Notes under the pieces: model-generated
The model's input: the letters and a program-made list of their open reading frames with translations, nothing else
Told to the model about the DNA's origin: nothing
Database searches by the model: none
In this document: piece after piece, positions 16,912 to 24,658 of the stretch
Layout: every line of letters starts with the position of its first letter
Numbering within the stretch: position 1 is the first letter of the stretch
Assembly (NCBI RefSeq): GCF_022828375.1
Contig: NZ_JAJQJX010000001.1
Span: forward strand, 1 to 64,000
Direction of reading: 5' to 3'
DNA length: 64,000 nucleotides
Source of the DNA: Candidatus Nanosynbacter sp. TM7-053
GTDB lineage: Bacteria > Patescibacteriota > Saccharimonadia > Saccharimonadales > Saccharimonadaceae
Translations under genes and position numbers: made by a program

Positions 16912-17118
16912 CTAGGACTCAGACGAGTCGTCCTCGGAGAGCATCTCGGCATCCTGCCGAAGGACGTCCAGGATGTTGTCCAAGCGTTCCACTTGGTTAT
17001 CCCAACGACGAGCCCCGTTGAGAGTCATTCGCGCCTCCTCTCCCGCAATGCGGTAGAGAGACTTAAGCTCGGTCTCAAGATCGTCCAAGTCTCCTGTAAA
17101 ATCTCGAAGGTCTTTCAT
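16912..17118 (-). CDS. Orphan acidic coiled-coil protein, cassette 3
   Basis: 68 residues; AAAGGTAAAGG precedes the ATG at 17118. The whole protein is one acidic helical stretch (LDDLETELKSLYRIAG, NQVERLDNILDVLRQDAE) with heptad-like leucines and a DSSES end, suggesting a coiled coil. Codon use is GC-rich compared with surrounding core genes. It is unrelated in sequence to the cassette-2 protein although their leaders and 3' regions are homologous. No family recognised; small binding protein, antitoxin or regulator are all possible. Confidence 0.68.
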   Translation of the reverse strand: MKDLRDFTGDLDDLETELKSLYRIAGEEARMTLNGARRWDNQVERLDNILDVLRQDAEMLSEDDSSES

Positions 17119-17303
17119 TGCCTTTACCTTTCTGGTGTTCTCATCTCTGCGGGTGTGCAGCGAAGTATTGTTCTCTTAACAATACAAGACGAGATCTTAT
17201 TTCTCTTGGCATTCAAAAAAGAAATAAAACCTCACCTTGTATTCGATTGCCTGTCAAAGTACGCTTTCGGACAAGGATTTACTCAACTCATCAACGAAAG
17301 CTA
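17119..17303 (-). promoter_or_regulatory. Structured 5' leader RNA of cassette 3
   Basis: Homologue of the cassette-2 leader. Hairpin A: plus-strand positions 17231-17243 with 17181-17193 (RNA AATACAAGGTGAG with CTCGTCTTGTATT). Hairpin B: 17165-17172 with 17178-17185 (RNA GTATTGTT with AACAATAC). Compared with cassette 2, the third pair of A changes from C-G to U-A, and in B a G-C pair changes to A-U, so pairing is kept while sequence changes. The segment before the start codon, CTGCACACCCGCAGAGATGAG in part, is conserved. Confidence 0.75.
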
Positions 17304-17309
17304 CTTTCA

Positions 17310-17338
17310 CTTATATCACACTTGTGTAAAAAAGTCAA
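17310..17338 (-). promoter_or_regulatory. Cassette promoter P3 with ACAC-AA-GTGT operator
   Basis: Minus-strand TTGACT (17338-17333) and TATAAG (17315-17310), 17-nt spacer with ACACAAGTGT. Identical to P2 in boxes and operator. Confidence 0.85.
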
Positions 17339-17392
17339 TAGAAGGCTCTCAACTTTTGTTATTTGTTCAGGAACTTTGATAAAATAACAGAG

Positions 17393-17929
17393 ATGGAAGA
17401 TAAAAGAAACGTCATTGATAAGTTTAAGGGTCGGAGCGAATCGGAGATTATAAATGAGTTGGATTCTGAAGATCACGGTTTGGTGATTGCGCTGGAAAAT
17501 ACCGAGCGAGATTTTAATATGGGGACAATTGTCAGGAGTGCTAATGCGTTTGGTGTGCGGCAGATTTATGTGATTGGGCGCAGGCAATGGAATAAGCGCG
17601 GTGCGATGATGACGGATAAATATCTTCACATTACATATTTGGCGACGACGGAAGAGTTTGTTGAAAAAATGCGTGATGAGGGCAGGGAAATTATTGCTAT
17701 TGATAATATCCCAGGAAGTGTTAATATGTCGCAGACGAGTTTACCGAAGCGTGCGGTTTTGGTATTTGGACAAGAAGGGCCTGGGATTTCTGCGGAATTA
17801 GCGAACGCTGCGGATCAGATTGTGGCGATTGAGCAGTTTGGCTCGACTCGCTCCATAAACGTCGGTGCGGCGGCTACCGTGGCGATGTATTGTTGGCTGC
17901 AGCAAAATGTGCTGGCGGAAAACAATTAG
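17393..17929 (+). CDS. TrmH/SpoU-family RNA 2'-O-methyltransferase
   Basis: 178 residues from the ATG at 17393. SPOUT motifs: motif 1 NMGTIVRSANAFGV, motif 2 LVFGQEGPGIS, motif 3 SINVGAAATVAMY, which build the SAM-binding trefoil knot. It lacks an N-terminal substrate-binding extension, so the tRNA or rRNA target cannot be told. An AT-rich -10-like element (GATAAAAT) lies about 10 nt before the start, so the transcript is probably near-leaderless. Its promoter abuts the divergent P3. Confidence 0.88.
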   Translation: MEDKRNVIDKFKGRSESEIINELDSEDHGLVIALENTERDFNMGTIVRSANAFGVRQIYVIGRRQWNKRGAMMTDKYLHITYLATTEEFVEKMRDEGREIIAIDNIPGSVNMSQTSLPKRAVLVFGQEGPGISAELANAADQIVAIEQFGSTRSINVGAAATVAMYCWLQQNVLAENN

Positions 17930-18357
17930 TTGATTTCTACGCCTTGTTGGCTCAAAAAATCACGAGTCTTATTATCTAATTTGCAATTTATGAAACGCGA
18001 TCGTGCCGCCAATTTCCCGCTGCCATAGACAAATTGTGTTTCCTCATCATATTTGATGCCGCGGAAGTCACAGTCCTCCGCTTCAATAATAGCTTTTACG
18101 CCACGAAAATCCACATTCCGAACCGACGAATTGGTAAAATAAATTGGTTGCCCGTAGATGTGCTTTGCGTCGTCCAGATTACAATTCTGAAACACGAAAA
18201 AGCCCATGACAAACTGGTCGAAATCAACGTCATGAAAATCCTCATCAACAAATCGAACAACCTCTCCCTCTTGGACAGTGGGGTAGCGCTCACGCTGGTA
18301 AGCTGGCAAATCATTGGCGCGAATAGATTCGGCAATGTGACAGATGATAGCGTTCAT
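17926..18357 (-). CDS. Pentapeptide-repeat-like protein
   Basis: 143 residues, overlapping the end of the methyltransferase gene by 4 nt on the opposite strand. The middle shows spaced five-residue units (VFQNCNLDDA, FTNSSVRNVDFRG, AEDCDFRG, FINCKLDNK), as in pentapeptide-repeat beta helices. The N-terminus (about 1-50) is unlike a repeat. Function unknown; such proteins often mimic DNA or act as scaffolds. Confidence 0.6.
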   Translation of the reverse strand: MNAIICHIAESIRANDLPAYQRERYPTVQEGEVVRFVDEDFHDVDFDQFVMGFFVFQNCNLDDAKHIYGQPIYFTNSSVRNVDFRGVKAIIEAEDCDFRGIKYDEETQFVYGSGKLAARSRFINCKLDNKTRDFLSQQGVEIN

Positions 18358-18427
18358 AAATAAAATAATAAGTTAGTTTGCAGTGTTGCGCAACAATCTA
18401 ACGCCGCTAGCTTTCAATCGTCTACAT

Positions 18428-18574
18428 TCAGTCGAGCCCTTTGCTCAGCCTAATCATCTCATCCAACTTACCAGATTTCTCTATCTCGACCAAACTCATC
18501 ACTTCCACCTCTGTTGCTAAGTCCCATGCCTCATACAGTGGGCGGTCGTTTTCGGTAATATCATAATGCACCAT
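18428..18574 (-). CDS. Small hypothetical ORF in an otherwise empty stretch
   Basis: 48 codons starting MVHYDITENDRPLYEAWDLA and ending RLSKGLD. A TATAAA lies about 14 nt upstream but no ribosome-binding site, so it may be a fragment of a lost gene. The rest of 18358-18770 (413 bases) holds only a hairpin around TGTTGCGCAACA (near 18380-18395) inside GTTAG/CTAAC; I see no other gene there. Confidence 0.35.
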   Translation of the reverse strand: MVHYDITENDRPLYEAWDLATEVEVMSLVEIEKSGKLDEMIRLSKGLD

Positions 18575-18770
18575 TAGGTTAATAATTTATATGTCATATC
18601 ATGAGTCGGCCACATCTTCATGTAGATATGATAGAGTATTTTCAGGGAAGATGAATAGGTATATGGCGTATCCAGACCTGAAAGCTAGAGCTTATCTATG
18701 CTTTTTGCTAAAATAACAGCAATAAAAATCCCGCCGAATGTAATCATATCTTGAAAAGAAAGGCTCTCAA

Positions 18771-19028
18771 GTGAAAAATTTTGAAAAACTCGAAGAAGAC
18801 ATAATGAAGTATTGGAATGCTTGCAAAACCCCTGAAGAAGCTCTGGAGATAGTTAACTATATTATCTCTCATCCGTCCGCGAAATGGGAGCCTCTTATTC
18901 ATGCTAGCTGGGGAGGGGCTAAAATAAAGAATAAGAAAGTATTCGAAGCTCATTATGATGAAATTATGAGTAGTTGGGCGACAGCTTCCGCTAATGAAGA
19001 TGGTCTGGTTTATATTCCTGAAGAGTGA
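18771..19028 (+). CDS. Small acidic hypothetical protein
   Basis: 85 residues from a GTG with AAAGG 7 nt upstream. Helical N-terminus (NFEKLEEDIMKYWNACK, PEEALEIVNYIISHP), then a Gly-rich turn and a further helix ending with IPEE. No membrane segment and no family recognised. It ends 5 nt before a 28-bp perfect palindrome and faces the 19081 gene convergently. Confidence 0.55.
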   Translation: MKNFEKLEEDIMKYWNACKTPEEALEIVNYIISHPSAKWEPLIHASWGGAKIKNKKVFEAHYDEIMSSWATASANEDGLVYIPEE

Positions 19029-19033
19029 AATTG

Positions 19034-19061
19034 CCCCGTTGGTTATATAACCAACGGGGCT
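19034..19061. repeat. 28-bp perfect palindrome
   Basis: GCCCCGTTGGTTAT followed at once by its exact reverse complement. It lies between two convergent genes and a second hairpin GCACCT/AGGTGC (19063-19078) follows. It may terminate transcription in both directions, but there is no T tract, so another role such as a protein-binding or cruciform site is possible. Confidence 0.7.
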
Positions 19062-19080
19062 GCACCTTTAGAGGTGCTCG

Positions 19081-19296
19081 CTAGTTCTGGCGCCCGGCAA
19101 TGAACAGGATATCCCCGTTGTCGTCGAGCCCCATGTGAACATGGGAGCTTCCAGAACCGCCGTCAATGATGAGCTCCGAGGCGACAGGGGTGTTGGTAGC
19201 CCTGTGAATGCCACTGGAGTCCACTCCGACATAAGCGGGTCCGTCGACGTCCGCCTCAGACTGGGTCTCGAAGCGACCGTTGTTGTTCTTTCCCAT
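19081..19296 (-). CDS. Small Gly/Asp-rich orphan protein with structured leader
   Basis: 71 residues from the ATG at 19296, which has AGAAGGAG 5 nt upstream; the longer frame to 19398 would include the structured leader. Composition is rich in Gly, Asp, Asn and Ser (VDSSGIHRATNTP, LIIDGGSGSSHVHMGLDDNG) with beta-strand character. Codons are GC-rich like the cassette genes. The architecture (strong promoter, long leader, single small gene, terminal palindrome) resembles cassettes 2-4, but the promoter lacks the ACACAAGTGT operator. Function unknown. Confidence 0.65.
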   Translation of the reverse strand: MGKNNNGRFETQSEADVDGPAYVGVDSSGIHRATNTPVASELIIDGGSGSSHVHMGLDDNGDILFIAGRQN

Positions 19297-19401
19297 GACA
19301 ACTCCTTCTGGAGTCGGGCAGAGAATAGTAATTCTCCGCAAAGTGGGGCATCTCAAGCCCAATGGCTTTGGGCGAAACGCCAGCCTCTGCGACTGCAAAA
19401 G
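19297..19401 (-). promoter_or_regulatory. Structured leader with sequestered ribosome-binding site
   Basis: About 105 nt. On the minus strand GCCCAA/TTGGGC and GAGAAT/ATTCTC form hairpins and GCAGAG can pair with CTCTGC to close a multibranch unit. GACTCC-AGAA-GGAGTT folds back on the ribosome-binding site GGAG directly before the start codon. This is the shape of a translational switch; no known riboswitch class is recognised. Confidence 0.55.
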
Positions 19402-19407
19402 CTAATA

Positions 19408-19436
19408 TATATATCAATTATTGGGTTTGCTGTCAA
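19408..19436 (-). promoter_or_regulatory. Promoter of the 19081 gene
   Basis: Minus-strand TTGACA (19436-19431) and TATATA (19413-19408), 17-nt spacer. Confidence 0.75.
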
Positions 19437-19442
19437 CAGGTA

Positions 19443-19471
19443 TTTACAAAAAGCATAAAATTTACTATAAT
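19443..19471 (+). promoter_or_regulatory. hisS leader promoter
   Basis: TTTACA (19443-19448) and TATAAT (19466-19471), 17-nt spacer. The expected start point coincides with the ATG of the leader peptide at 19478. Confidence 0.75.
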
Positions 19472-19477
19472 GGACTT

Positions 19478-19522
19478 ATGATTTTACCTAAATTCCATCA
19501 TTCACACGTGTTGCCGAGGTAG
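19478..19522 (+). CDS. His-rich leader peptide of hisS
   Basis: 14 codons, MILPKFHHSHVLPR and stop; codons 7, 8 and 10 are His. The ATG is 6 nt after the -10 box, so the peptide is read from a leaderless mRNA. Its last codons and stop (19513-19522) form part of the 5' arm of the terminator that precedes hisS. A ribosome stalled at the third His codon would cover the base of this arm. That suits relief of termination when charged tRNA-His is scarce. Mechanism is inferred; codon content and position are seen directly. Confidence 0.7.
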   Translation: MILPKFHHSHVLPR

Positions 19523-19569
19523 GACTCTGATTTTTGATTGTACGCGCCGAGTTCTGCCTCGGCGTTTTT
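19513..19569 (+). terminator. hisS attenuator
   Basis: GCCGAGGTAGGACTC (19513-19527) pairs with GAGTTCTGCCTCGGC (19549-19563), 15 pairs with two G-U, followed by GTTTTTG. It stands between the hisS promoter and the hisS start. Confidence 0.82.
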
Positions 19570-19609
19570 GATTGCTATAAATAAGAAATAATGACATAAT
19601 GGAGCTAAC

Positions 19610-20944
19610 ATGAGCAGTTTATCTACACAAAGTTACAAAGGTTCGCGAGACTATTTTCCAGAGGAAAAGCGTCTGCAGAATTACATTTTTAATGTTTGGC
19701 ACAAGACCGTTGAGAGTTTTGGCTATGAAGAATATGGCGCGCCGCTACTAGAGCCGCTAGATATTTATTTGGCGAAGTCGGGTCAAGAATTGGCGGGCGA
19801 GCAAACATACGCTTTTGAAGATCGTGGCGGTCGAATGGTGGCAATTCGCCCTGAGATGACGCCGTCGATTTCTCGAATGGTGGCGGCTAAGCGGCAGGAA
19901 TTGGCGATGCCTGCGCGGCTGTATTCAATTGCTAATTTTATGCGCTATGAACGACCGCAACGTGGGCGTGAGCGTGAGTTTTGGCAATTGAACGCGGATT
20001 TGTTTGGCGTGGACGGCGCGGCGGCGGACGCGGAGATTATTGATCTGAGCCACGCTAGCGTGATGAATTTTGGTGCCAAGCAAGAAATGTTTACGGTCAG
20101 GGTTAATAATCGCCAATTGATCAATCGTTTGATGAGCCAATTTTTGAAGCTTGATATTGTTGGTTCGACGATGATGATGAAGTTGCTTGATAGGAAAAAT
20201 AAGATTCCTGCCGAAGAATTTAAGCGTCAGGCGATTGAGATTTTTGGCAATCAAGCGTCGGAAGGTCTGCCAAAGCTAGCAAAAATGATCAGTATGAAGT
20301 CGGTTGATGATTTGCCGAGCGAATTGATGGAAGATGAAAGCGTCAAGCAACTTCGCGAAGTGATGAAATTGCTTAGTCAAAAAGGCATTACGAATGCAGT
20401 GTTTGATGTTACTTTGATGCGCGGATTGGACTATTACACGGGCATGGTTTTTGAGCTTTTTGACAATTCACCAGAGAATAACCGAGCGTTGTTCGGTGGC
20501 GGACGATATGACGGATTAGTTGGGCTATTTGGCGTTGAACCGATTGCTACGGTCGGCGTTGGTATGGGTGCAACAACGATGGAACAATTTTTGGAGGTGC
20601 ACGGCTTGTTGCCTAAATTAGCGTCTAAAACAGATGTATACATAATTCCGGTGTCAAAGGAATCTATGGCTGGCGCGGACGATTTGGCGCGAAAATTGCG
20701 CAGCGAAGGCGTGCGAGCGGAGTTGGATATCACTGGTAGAAAGATTGACAAGCAGATAAAAGCGGCGCTAAAAAAGCAAATTCCGTTTGCGGTGTTCGTG
20801 GGTGAGGATGAAATTGCTAGCGGCGCATACACGGTTCGAAATTTGGTGGAGTCTGATGAGCAGAAAGTTGGCGCTGAACGAATCGTGACAATTGTCAAAG
20901 ATCGTCGATACGATGGCGATGAAGACGCTCTGTTTGAGGTATAG
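19610..20944 (+). CDS. hisS: Histidyl-tRNA synthetase
   Basis: 444 residues. Class II synthetase: N-terminal GSRDYFPEEKRLQNYIF, motif 1 region, motif 2 FMRYERPQRGREREFWQLN, histidine-specific RGLDYYTGMVFELF, motif 3 FGGGRYDGL with GVGMGATTM, then an anticodon-binding domain (VYIIPVSKE, LRSEGVRAELD). It charges tRNA-His with histidine. Transcription is preceded by a His-codon leader peptide and terminator, so expression likely responds to tRNA-His charging. GGAGC precedes the ATG. Confidence 0.96.
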   Translation: MSSLSTQSYKGSRDYFPEEKRLQNYIFNVWHKTVESFGYEEYGAPLLEPLDIYLAKSGQELAGEQTYAFEDRGGRMVAIRPEMTPSISRMVAAKRQELAMPARLYSIANFMRYERPQRGREREFWQLNADLFGVDGAAADAEIIDLSHASVMNFGAKQEMFTVRVNNRQLINRLMSQFLKLDIVGSTMMMKLLDRKNKIPAEEFKRQAIEIFGNQASEGLPKLAKMISMKSVDDLPSELMEDESVKQLREVMKLLSQKGITNAVFDVTLMRGLDYYTGMVFELFDNSPENNRALFGGGRYDGLVGLFGVEPIATVGVGMGATTMEQFLEVHGLLPKLASKTDVYIIPVSKESMAGADDLARKLRSEGVRAELDITGRKIDKQIKAALKKQIPFAVFVGEDEIASGAYTVRNLVESDEQKVGAERIVTIVKDRRYDGDEDALFEV

Positions 20945-20970
20945 TCTGATATCTGTTATAATTAGTCTTT

Positions 20971-22260
20971 ATGAAGACTACTGTAAAAAAACTATCAGAT
21001 ACTAAAGTTCAATTGACGATTTCTTTGGGTGCTAGTGAATTGGCTGACGCAGAGCAGGTTTCCTTGACAAAGTTGGCGCGCGACATCAAAGTTCCAGGTT
21101 TCCGCAAAGGAAAAGTTCCCGCAAGCATAGCCGCTAAGCACATTGATCCGAATGTGCTTCAGGAGCAGGTTCTGGAGAATGCTTTGTCAAAGGCAGTAGC
21201 TGAGGCGTTTTTGCAGGAAAAATTGCAAGCTTTAGATCGACCAAGCGTTGAGGTGAAGAAGTTTGTTCCTGGTTCTGAGTTGGAATTTACGGCTGAAGTT
21301 GAAGTTATTCCGCCAGTAAAATTGGGCGATTACAAAAAATTGACAGCAAAAAAAGAAGTAGCCAAGGTCGAGGATAAAGATGTCGACGAGGTTATTGAGC
21401 GAATCCGTAAAAACTATTCCGAAAAATCAGAGGTCAAGCGTGCCGCTAAGCTCGGCGACGAGGCTGTGATTGACTTTACGGGAAAGAAAGACGGCGTGGC
21501 GTTTGACGGCGGTTCGGCTAAGGAATATGGCTTGAAGCTTGGCGAAGGTCAATTCATTCCTGGATTTGAAGAAGGAGTGATTGGTCATAAGGCTGGTGAA
21601 GAGTTCGATTTGAAGTTGAAGTTCCCAGAGGATTATCACGCTGAGAATTTGGCGGGTCAAGACGTTGTGTTTACCGTGAAACTTCACAAGGTTAATGAAT
21701 TGAAATTGCCAGAACTAAACGATGAATTTGCTGCAAAATGTGGTCCATTTACAGAGATGAAAGAAGTAAAGGCGGACATCAAACGTGAACTTACTGCACA
21801 AAAAGAGCGTGAAGCTGACGAGAAATTTAAGGACGCGTTGGTTGGTGAATTGACGGAAAAAAGTAAAGCCGCGCTGCCAGAACTTTTGGTTGAGGATCAA
21901 TTGCAATCAATCGAGCGTGATTTGACTCAGAATTTGATGTATAGCGGACTGAGTTTGGACAGCTATTTGAAGGCTCAGGGCTTCAAGGATAAAGAGGAGT
22001 GGGTGAAGAAAGAAGCTCGTCCAGCGGCTGAAAAGCGCGTTAAGGCTGGTCTGGTATTGGCGGAATTGTCGAAGGAATTGAAGATTGACGCTTCTCGCGA
22101 CGAGATTCAAGAACAGATTAATTTCTTTAAGCAACAATACGGTAAAGATAAGAAAATGCTAGAGCAATTTGACAATCCAAACGTTCACCGCGACATTGCC
22201 AACCGAATGATTACAGATAAGACCGTTGCTAAATTGGTCGAATTAAACACGAAGAAATAG
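20971..22260 (+). CDS. tig: Trigger factor
   Basis: 429 residues. The N-terminal ribosome-binding domain carries the signature [10 protein letters not shown] (about 41-50), then an FKBP-type prolyl isomerase domain ([35 protein letters not shown]) and a helical C-terminal chaperone domain. It receives nascent chains at the ribosome exit. TATAAT at 20957-20962 is 8 nt from the ATG, a leaderless arrangement. clpP follows with a 7-nt gap, the common tig-clpP order. Confidence 0.95.
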   Translation: MKTTVKKLSDTKVQLTISLGASELADAEQVSLTKLARDIKVPGFRKGKVPASIAAKHIDPNVLQEQVLENALSKAVAEAFLQEKLQALDRPSVEVKKFVPGSELEFTAEVEVIPPVKLGDYKKLTAKKEVAKVEDKDVDEVIERIRKNYSEKSEVKRAAKLGDEAVIDFTGKKDGVAFDGGSAKEYGLKLGEGQFIPGFEEGVIGHKAGEEFDLKLKFPEDYHAENLAGQDVVFTVKLHKVNELKLPELNDEFAAKCGPFTEMKEVKADIKRELTAQKEREADEKFKDALVGELTEKSKAALPELLVEDQLQSIERDLTQNLMYSGLSLDSYLKAQGFKDKEEWVKKEARPAAEKRVKAGLVLAELSKELKIDASRDEIQEQINFFKQQYGKDKKMLEQFDNPNVHRDIANRMITDKTVAKLVELNTKK

Positions 22261-22267
22261 GGTGAAT

Positions 22268-22861
22268 ATGCCAAAATCATATCTCATTCCAACTGTCGTT
22301 GAAAAATCGGCTGACGGCGAGCGTGCTTTTGATATCTATTCGAGATTGTTGAATGAGAGAATTATTTTCCTTGGCGAAGACGTTAACGAACATACCGCGA
22401 ACAGCGTAGTGGCGCAATTATTGCATTTGGCATACGTTGACCCGCAAGCTGATATATCGCTATATATCAATAGTCCAGGCGGCAGCGTTTATGACGGTAT
22501 GGCAATTTACGACACGATGAATTTTATTAAGCCTGATGTGGCGACGTATGGAATTGGTTTGCAGGCAAGCATGGGCGCGTTTTTGCTCAGCTCTGGTGCT
22601 AAGGGCAAGAGGTTTTGCTTGCCGCACGCTAAGGTGATGATTCATCAGCCGTCTTCTGGAACGCACGGAAAAGTGACCGACATGGAAATTGACATGAAGG
22701 AAACTTTGGAAGTTAAGGAAATGCTAGCGAAGATTATGGCGAAAAACACCGGTCAGAAGTTGACTAAGGTCAAGTCCGACATGGAGCGTGATTATTGGAT
22801 GACGCCGGATGAAGCTGTAAAGTACGGTCTAATCGACAAAGTCTTGACTAAATTGTCGTAG
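22268..22861 (+). CDS. clpP: ATP-dependent Clp protease proteolytic subunit
   Basis: 197 residues from the ATG at 22268 (AGGGTGA upstream). The catalytic serine lies in [13 protein letters not shown] (Ser101), the histidine in MIHQPSSG (His126) and the aspartate in YGLID near the C-terminus. [16 protein letters not shown] is the oxyanion and substrate segment. It forms tetradecameric barrels with Clp ATPases, none of which are in this window. Co-transcribed with tig. Confidence 0.95.
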   Translation: MPKSYLIPTVVEKSADGERAFDIYSRLLNERIIFLGEDVNEHTANSVVAQLLHLAYVDPQADISLYINSPGGSVYDGMAIYDTMNFIKPDVATYGIGLQASMGAFLLSSGAKGKRFCLPHAKVMIHQPSSGTHGKVTDMEIDMKETLEVKEMLAKIMAKNTGQKLTKVKSDMERDYWMTPDEAVKYGLIDKVLTKLS

Positions 22862-22959
22862 ATTTGTTGGTGCCTTTTTAATAGTGGCGGCCCTTAAATA
22901 ATGGATAATAGTATAGGTAATTCTCTGCGGACTATTAGAGTAGACGGCACGTCTCAAAG

Positions 22960-24498
22960 CTATATTTCATAAATGTTGTCAAACCGATTACCGGCACCAT
23001 ATAATCCAGCTTGCTCCACAATTTCTCGCAAGTTATCTGGATTACGTGGCTGCTGGATAGCGTCTGGCCAGCCGTCATTAACGCGCTGATATAGTTCAAG
23101 TATCTTTCCACCAAATTTTTTATTAACCATCAGCTCCGCCCGATAGCCGCGCCGCATCACTTCAGTTTGTCTTGTCAAATAGTTTTTAAAGCTTGGATCA
23201 ATCTCACTCAGTCGTATAGTCTGCCCATCTATCAAAACAGTAGGATCAATTGACCGCGGCTTTAGCGTCGGTAGTCCGACTGAAATACGACCCATTTCCC
23301 GAGAAACTCCTTGTCTCGCTTCATCGTCTCTGGTGACTTCTACGTGTGGAGAAACGAGACCAAACTCTTCTGAGGGGTGGCAATATGATTTCAGCGGATC
23401 GGGGAAGTCAGGGAATGATGAGCCAACATTGGACAGCAAAGAGCTTAAGTCAAGCTTTCTGGCTGTGATATATGCCTGGCGCTGATCGGAAGCGATAGTC
23501 TGCATCGTCCGAGATAGTGCGCCACCGTCACCAACCATAGACAGAGCAAACCGGAAGTCCGAATCAATACCATATATCCGATCGCGCGGATGTACCGGAT
23601 ATCTTAGATCAATGCCGTCGCTAAAATAACTTTCTAACAAGGCTCGCTTTACCGCTGTTTGTAGTAATTCTAGCTGTAGACGATGAACAGGTTGATTCCA
23701 GTGCTCGGTCGGTAAAATACTATACCCAGCTGCAAATCGCCGTGCAAAATCTTCATTCGTCACCTCCAGCATATGTTGATCGTTAATTCTAAAAAGTGAC
23801 TGTGGATTTTGCAGGCTATGTTCATATGGATAGATATTAACAGCCTTGCCAGACCAGCGCAGAATTTCGCGTAGACCATAATCAACTCGGTCAACACACA
23901 AATCAGGCGATGGGCACTCTACCCAGTCGTTAATCTCTGGGAATACCGTCTCATCGAGCGTCAATCCATATTTTTCCAGTAGCTTATCAATGCCAAATAC
24001 TTCTAGTAGTTCTCGCAAATCCTGATCATGTAGATTCTCGCCTCCTTGAACACCCTGAAATATCCAGTCTCCCAAGTGTGAAAAAGCAGTCTGTCCGACA
24101 TCAGAAAATAATGTCCTCAGTTCCAGAATGGTTCTTTGCCGGTCATCGAATCGGTCATCGCCCTCCGTCATCTTGCGAACAAATACCAAACTCCCCCAGA
24201 TATGCTGCCACCGGGAAAAATATGTCGTATTCGGTAAAGTTGCAAAGTGTGGTGGCAACGTTAACTGCTCGACTGCCTGAAGCCGTCGGAATAGTGGCGA
24301 GCGAGCTAACTCCATCAGGAGTGAGTCATACGGCTGTCTATTACCAATTTCACAGTCTCCCCAAACAACATCGTGAATTTGCATGCCATTGTCGTCAAGC
24401 TCGTACACCGGCAGCTGCAGATAATTCATGGCGACATTATCTCGTCCTTCTGGACTTTTTGGGGATATGTATTCTCTTGCCGCAGTTCGCACGTACAT
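22960..24498 (-). CDS. HD-superfamily phosphohydrolase
   Basis: 512 residues from the ATG at 24498, which follows TATACT by 7 nt (leaderless). The region FRRLQAVEQLTLP, SRWQHIWGSLVFVRKM, TLFSDVGQTAFSHLGDW follows HD-domain dNTPase-like proteins (COG1078-like): the first His is in RWQHIWGS, and the HD dyad is replaced by SD. VDRVDYGLRE supplies the later Asp. Missing residues make catalysis uncertain. Neighbouring dNTP genes fit a nucleotide-related role. Confidence 0.7.
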   Translation of the reverse strand: MYVRTAAREYISPKSPEGRDNVAMNYLQLPVYELDDNGMQIHDVVWGDCEIGNRQPYDSLLMELARSPLFRRLQAVEQLTLPPHFATLPNTTYFSRWQHIWGSLVFVRKMTEGDDRFDDRQRTILELRTLFSDVGQTAFSHLGDWIFQGVQGGENLHDQDLRELLEVFGIDKLLEKYGLTLDETVFPEINDWVECPSPDLCVDRVDYGLREILRWSGKAVNIYPYEHSLQNPQSLFRINDQHMLEVTNEDFARRFAAGYSILPTEHWNQPVHRLQLELLQTAVKRALLESYFSDGIDLRYPVHPRDRIYGIDSDFRFALSMVGDGGALSRTMQTIASDQRQAYITARKLDLSSLLSNVGSSFPDFPDPLKSYCHPSEEFGLVSPHVEVTRDDEARQGVSREMGRISVGLPTLKPRSIDPTVLIDGQTIRLSEIDPSFKNYLTRQTEVMRRGYRAELMVNKKFGGKILELYQRVNDGWPDAIQQPRNPDNLREIVEQAGLYGAGNRFDNIYEI

Positions 24499-24658
24499 AC
24501 TGATCAGTATACAACTTATGTAGTGCAAATTGAAGCATAATTAATATCTCTTAGTTGAAATTTTTCTAAACATAGCTTAACGTTATCAAAACTACGGCTA
24601 GTTTTACTTGTGTTTGCGCGTTAATCTTGTCATAATTTGAAGTAAGCAAGGAGGGCTT

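Larger units (their letters stand above)
14040..17340. repeat. Large inverted repeat: tRNA-Leu plus cassette arms
   Basis: The left arm (14040-14936, read on the minus strand) and the right arm (16672-17340) have the same order: tRNA-Leu, shared downstream sequence, bidirectional terminator, 3' hairpin, orphan gene, structured leader, ACACAAGTGT promoter. Only the orphan genes are dissimilar. The unique centre (14937-16671) holds the FAD-linked oxidase. Recombination between arms would invert that centre. Confidence 0.75.
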
